Source: Ramlibacter monticola
GTDB taxonomy: Bacteria; Pseudomonadota; Gammaproteobacteria; Burkholderiales; Burkholderiaceae_C
Reading direction: 5' to 3'
NCBI RefSeq assembly: GCF_016722785.1
Contig: NZ_JAEQNE010000001.1
Location: forward strand, 310,001-374,000
Length of the DNA: 64,000 bases
Shown here: positions 60,423 to 64,000 of the stretch, piece after piece
How the letters are laid out: each line of letters opens with the position of its first letter
Numbering within the stretch: the stretch's first letter is position 1
Program-made: the position numbers and the translations under genes
The notes under the pieces: model-generated
Seen by the model: only the letters and a program-made list of their open reading frames with translations
The model's database searches: none
Told to the model about the DNA's origin: nothing

Positions 60423-61640
60423 ATGACCGCAGTTTCCGAGAGCCGCCGCCGCTTCGTGGCGCAGGCCGGCGCCGCCGCCTCGGCCCTGGCCTTCCCGCTG
60501 GTGGGCGGCGCGCAGCCGAAGACCGTGCGCGTCGGCGTGCTCCATCCCGTCACCGGGGCCCTCGCCTACTCCGGCCAGCAGTGCCGCGAAGGCGCGCTGA
60601 TGGCCATCGACGACATCAACAAGGCGGGCGGCATCAAGTCCCTGGGCGGAGCGAAGATCGAGCCCCTGCTGGGGGACGCCCAGTCGACGCCCGCCGCCGG
60701 CTCCGCCGAGATCGAGAAGATGAACGAGGCGGGCGTCAGCGCGGTGGTCGGCGCCTATGCATCGGCCATCTGCCTGGCGACCACGCAGGCGGCGGCCAAG
60801 TACAACCTGCCGCACGTCGTCGACGTCGGCGTGGCCGACCAGATCGTGGAACGGGGACTCAAGAACACCTTCCGCTTCGCCCCGGGCTACAAGAAGTGCG
60901 CCGAGATCGCGCTGGCCAACCTGCACGTGCTGAACACGGCCGCCGGCAAGCCCGCGAAGAGCGTGATGATCATCCACGAGGAATCCCTCTTCGGCACCGG
61001 CACGGCCAACCTGCTCGCGCGCGAGCTGCCCGGCTTCGGCTACGAGGTGAAGGAGGTGGTCAAGCACGCCAACCCCACGCGCGACTTCAACAACATCGTG
61101 CTGCGGATGAAGGCGCTCAACCCCGACCTCGTCATCCCCGCCAACTACTACAACGAATACGCCCTGCTGGTGCGCACGATGCAGCAGCAGGGCGTGCGCC
61201 CCAAGGCGATCTATTCCGTGCTGGGCGGCGCGGCCTCGAGCTACAAGTTCGTCAAGGAATTCCCGCAGGCCGCCAACGGCATCATCGACTGCAACCATTG
61301 GTTCAACCCCAAGGACAAGCGCAGCTTCGAGCTGCGCAAGCGCACCGAGGCGAAGAACCTGTTCTACAGCTACGAGGTCTTCCTCACCTACACCGCGATG
61401 CGCCTGCTGGCCGACGCGCTGGAGCGGGCGAAGTCCGCCGACCGGGCCGCCATCGTCAACGCGCTGGAAACGAGCACCTTCTCGGACCACTTCCTGCCCT
61501 ACGGGCCGACGAAGTTCGTCAACGGCCAGAACACCGGCGCGCAGCCGCTCATGACCCAGGTGCTGGGCAACGACATCAAGGTGATCGTGCCGCGCGACTA
61601 CCGCGAGGCCGATCCGGTCTTCCCGCTCCGGTCGGCCTGA
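60423..61640 (+). CDS. ABC transporter substrate-binding protein (Liv type) with Tat-like signal
   Basis: 405 residues. The N-terminus has a twin-arginine-type signal (ESRRRFVAQAGAAASALAFP), so export in folded form is likely. The mature part begins KTVRVGVLHPVTGALAYSG, typical of the Peripla_BP_6 family. GAGGAG precedes the ATG. Followed after 13 bp by its permease genes. It is clearly distinct from the Sec-type binding protein at 17318. Ligand unknown. Confidence 0.92.
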   Translation: MTAVSESRRRFVAQAGAAASALAFPLVGGAQPKTVRVGVLHPVTGALAYSGQQCREGALMAIDDINKAGGIKSLGGAKIEPLLGDAQSTPAAGSAEIEKMNEAGVSAVVGAYASAICLATTQAAAKYNLPHVVDVGVADQIVERGLKNTFRFAPGYKKCAEIALANLHVLNTAAGKPAKSVMIIHEESLFGTGTANLLARELPGFGYEVKEVVKHANPTRDFNNIVLRMKALNPDLVIPANYYNEYALLVRTMQQQGVRPKAIYSVLGGAASSYKFVKEFPQAANGIIDCNHWFNPKDKRSFELRKRTEAKNLFYSYEVFLTYTAMRLLADALERAKSADRAAIVNALETSTFSDHFLPYGPTKFVNGQNTGAQPLMTQVLGNDIKVIVPRDYREADPVFPLRSA

Positions 61641-61653
61641 AGCGCGGGGCCGC

Positions 61654-62526
61654 GTGCTCGAGCCCGGCATCCTGTTCGCGGCCGTGCTCAACGGCCTGAC
61701 CACCGGCGCGGTGTACGCGCTGGTGGCGCTGGGCCTGACGCTGATCTACGGCGTGCTGCACATCGTCAACTTCGCGCACGGGGCGGCGCTGATGATGGCG
61801 CTGTACGGGGTGTATTACCTGAAGCAGGCGCTCGGGCTCGACCCGTATCTCGCGCTGCTGCCGATGGTGGCGGTGATGTTCGTCGCCGGCTACGCGCTGC
61901 AGCGCTGCATCGTCAACCACGCCAGCCACGGCAAGGACGAGAACATCCTGCTGGTGACGCTGGGCCTGTCCATCGTGCTGGAGAACGTGGCGCTGCTCGC
62001 CTTCAGGTCCGACACGCGCACCATCGACACGCCCTACACCCTGGACACCGTCGCCATCGGCCCGGCGGCGATCGCCGTGCCCAAGGTGGTGGCCTTCTTC
62101 GGCGCCCTCGTCGCCTCGGCGCTGCTGCTGTGGATCGTGCGGCGCACCGACCTCGGACGCGCGATCCGCGCCGTGGCGAAGGAAAGGCAGGGCGCCCGGC
62201 TGGTCGGGATCGACGTGGACCATGTCTACGCCATGAGCTTCGGCATCGGCCTCGGCTGCCTCGGCGCCGCGGCCTGCTTCCTGCTGCCCGCCTACTACGT
62301 CAATCCGCAGGTGGGCAACGGCTTCGTGCTGGTGGCCTTCACCATCGTGGTGCTGGGCGGCATGGGCAGCTTCGCCGGGGCGCTGCTCGGAGGACTCCTG
62401 ATCGGGGTGGTGGAATCGCTGGGTGGCCTGTGGTTCGGCGAGTCGCTGGGGCAGATCGGGATCTTCCTGCTGTTCATCGCCGTGCTGCTGTTCCGGCCGC
62501 AGGGCCTGTTCGGGGCGAAGGCGTGA
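61654..62526 (+). CDS. Branched-chain-type ABC transporter permease (LivH-like), second system
   Basis: 290 residues, standard length. GLTTGAVYALVALGLTLIYG is the LivH signature; FTIVVLGGMGSFAGALLGG is the ATPase-coupling region. GTG start 13 bp after the binding protein. Overlaps the next gene by 4 nt (GTGA). Confidence 0.93.
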   Translation: MLEPGILFAAVLNGLTTGAVYALVALGLTLIYGVLHIVNFAHGAALMMALYGVYYLKQALGLDPYLALLPMVAVMFVAGYALQRCIVNHASHGKDENILLVTLGLSIVLENVALLAFRSDTRTIDTPYTLDTVAIGPAAIAVPKVVAFFGALVASALLLWIVRRTDLGRAIRAVAKERQGARLVGIDVDHVYAMSFGIGLGCLGAAACFLLPAYYVNPQVGNGFVLVAFTIVVLGGMGSFAGALLGGLLIGVVESLGGLWFGESLGQIGIFLLFIAVLLFRPQGLFGAKA

Positions 62527-63530
62527 GCGGCCGCCGCGACCTGCTGCAGATCGCGGTGTTCGCGCTGGCGGTGCTGCTGCTCGCAGCGACGGCTCGCTCC
62601 GGCGTGGTGCTGAACCTGGCGATGATGGCGCTGTACGGTGCGCTGATGGCCGTCGCCTGGAACCTGCTGGGCGGCTACGGCGGCCAGTTCTCCTTTGGCC
62701 ACGCGCTCTTCTTCGGGACCGGCGCCTACGCGCAGGCCATCGCGCAGGTGCATGGCGGCATCCCTCCCTGGGTCGCGCTGCCGCTGGCGGTCGCGGCGGC
62801 CGCGCTGGTGGGCCTGTTCTTCGGCGCCCTGTCCTTCCGCTATGGGCTGAAGGGCTCCTACTTCGCGCTGGTCACGCTGGCGTTCGCCGAGGTGTTCCGC
62901 ATCGTCTCGCTCTCGGTGCCCTTCACCGGCGCCGGCGTCGGCCTGATGGTGCCGCTGAAGGCCGGCGTGGCCAACCTGCAGTTCGCGGACCGTGCCGGCT
63001 ACGTCGTGCTCGCGCTCGGCCTGCTGGTGCCGGGCCTGCTCGTCACGAGCTGGCTGCGCCACTCGCGCTTCGGCGCCTGGCTGCAGGCGGTGCGGGACAA
63101 CGAGGACGCGGCCCGCGCCGTCGGCGTCGATCCCTTCCGGGCCAAGCTGGGCGCCATCGGGCTCTCAGGCGCGCTGATGGGAGCGGCCGGCGCCTTCTAC
63201 GTGCAGGTCTTCCAGTACCTCGATCCCGGCATCGCCTATGGGCCGCACACCTCGGTGGAGGCGCTGGTGGCCGCCATCGTGGGCGGGTTGGGCACCCTGT
63301 GGGGGCCGGTGCTGGGCGCGCTCGTGCTGCACCTGCTGGGCGAGCTCACGCGCAACCTGTTCGGCGGCCTGCCCGGGCTCAATATGGTCATCTACGGGAC
63401 GGTCCTGATCCTGATCGTGATGTTCGCGCCGCGGGGGCTGCTGGGCGTGGGCCAGTCGGTGCGCTGCCTCTGGGCCGGCCCGCGCACGCCGCTGCCGGAG
63501 CCGGAGCCGCGGGAGCGCCTGCATGGCTAG
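62523..63530 (+). CDS. Branched-chain-type ABC transporter permease (LivM-like), second system
   Basis: 335 residues. GGYGGQFSFGHALFFGTGAY and AIVGGLGTLWGPVLGALVLH are LivM hallmarks, and LQAVRDNEDAARAVGVDP is the coupling loop. Here permease and ATPase are separate genes, unlike the fused LivMG at 19523. Overlaps the ATPase gene by 8 nt. Confidence 0.93.
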   Translation: MSGRRDLLQIAVFALAVLLLAATARSGVVLNLAMMALYGALMAVAWNLLGGYGGQFSFGHALFFGTGAYAQAIAQVHGGIPPWVALPLAVAAAALVGLFFGALSFRYGLKGSYFALVTLAFAEVFRIVSLSVPFTGAGVGLMVPLKAGVANLQFADRAGYVVLALGLLVPGLLVTSWLRHSRFGAWLQAVRDNEDAARAVGVDPFRAKLGAIGLSGALMGAAGAFYVQVFQYLDPGIAYGPHTSVEALVAAIVGGLGTLWGPVLGALVLHLLGELTRNLFGGLPGLNMVIYGTVLILIVMFAPRGLLGVGQSVRCLWAGPRTPLPEPEPRERLHG

Positions 63531-64000
63531 CCCGCTGCTGCGCGTGCAGGGCCTCGCCAAGTCCTTCGGCGGGCTGGCGGCCGTGCAGGACGTGTCCCTG
63601 GACCTGCCGGAGGGCCGCCTCGCGGCGCTCATCGGGCCCAACGGCGCCGGCAAGACCACCTTGTTCGCGCTCGTCTCCGGCTTCCTGCGCCCGGACGCGG
63701 GCAGCGTGGCGTTCGCCGGCGCGGACATCACGGGCCAGCCGCCGCACCTGAACGCGCGCCGCGGCATGACGCGCACCTTCCAGATCGTGCAGCCCTTCGC
63801 CTCGCAGACGGTGCGCGAGAACATCGCGGTCGGCGCCCACCTGCACTGCGCCGACCGGCGCGAGGCCCTGGCCCGGGCCGAGGCGGTGGCGCAGCGCGTC
63901 GGCCTCGCGGCCCAGTTGCACAAGCCCGCGGGCGAGCTCACGGTGGCCGGCCGCAAGCGGCTCGAACTGGCGCGCGCGCTCGCCACCCGGCCGCGGCTGC
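63523..64000 (+). CDS. Branched-chain-type ABC transporter ATPase (LivG-like), 5' part
   Basis: The gene runs off the window; 159 codons are visible. Walker A is GPNGAGKTT, and FGGLAAVQDVSLDLPEG and TRTFQIVQPF are typical of LivG. The signature reads LTVAGRKRLELARAL, the LivG variant. Walker B and the rest lie outside. A LivF gene probably follows. Confidence 0.92.
   Translation, partial: MASPLLRVQGLAKSFGGLAAVQDVSLDLPEGRLAALIGPNGAGKTTLFALVSGFLRPDAGSVAFAGADITGQPPHLNARRGMTRTFQIVQPFASQTVRENIAVGAHLHCADRREALARAEAVAQRVGLAAQLHKPAGELTVAGRKRLELARALATRPRL

Noticed and set aside
1..64000. CRISPR arrays, rRNA, insertion sequences, prophage or toxin-antitoxin modules
   Set aside because: No regularly spaced repeats, rRNA-like sequence, transposase or integrase motifs, or paired small toxin-antitoxin genes were found on reading the window.

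Overview
The window is GC-rich, densely packed chromosomal DNA from a proteobacterium. Gene content and style (fused PhaAB-type Mrp antiporter, panD-panB pair, ali/bad cyclohexanecarboxylate genes, many LivHMGF-type importers, GTG starts, ATGA/GTGA overlaps) suggest a metabolically versatile aerobic betaproteobacterium, probably Burkholderiales/Comamonadaceae. The taxonomic call is inference. I see no rRNA, CRISPR array, insertion sequence, integrase or phage gene.

Region 1 (1-1632): the 3' end of a D-Ala-D-Ala carboxypeptidase gene, then a DUF2239 gene whose promoter overlaps two ACCCGGGT palindromes and appears to give a leaderless mRNA.

Region 2 (about 1.8-30.4 kb): an almost unbroken plus-strand run of 19 genes, mostly overlapping by 1-17 nt. 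It starts with a GntR/FCD-type regulator and encodes a thiolase-like enzyme, two acyl-CoA ligases, HyuA/HyuB, an isovaleryl-type acyl-CoA dehydrogenase, a split B12-dependent acyl-CoA mutase, a three-subunit molybdenum hydroxylase, a CaiB/BaiF CoA-transferase, a branched-chain-amino-acid-type ABC importer (permease and ATPase fused in one gene), a dehydrogenase-hydratase fusion, an indolepyruvate:ferredoxin-oxidoreductase-like protein and an NnrS-like membrane protein. It looks like one uptake and catabolic unit for an unidentified carboxylic, possibly N-heterocyclic, substrate. It is the best candidate here for an undescribed system.

Region 3 (30.4-39 kb): a hairpin-rich intergenic region, a basic-tailed hypothetical protein, a cytochrome c-P460 fusion, a chromosomal AAC(3)-I-type aminoglycoside acetyltransferase, a small exported protein, two tandem exported paralogues with a His/Cys caspase-like (clan CD) signature plus helical repeats, and panD-panB.

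Region 4 (38.9-47.6 kb): a minus-strand operon for cyclohexanecarboxylate to pimeloyl-CoA (badH, badI, aliB, aliA, badK), with etfBA as electron acceptor, an in-frame chimeric gene remnant, paaY, and a divergent MarR regulator (badR).

Region 5 (47.6-58.6 kb): a stress island of three tandem-domain universal stress proteins, two Rnk/GreA-C-like proteins, an orphan EF-G domain-V-like protein and a small membrane protein, followed by the six-gene Mrp antiporter operon.

Region 6 (58.7-64 kb): tRNA-Val(CAC) directly downstream of dnaQ, then an SDR dehydrogenase and a second Liv-type ABC importer that runs off the window.
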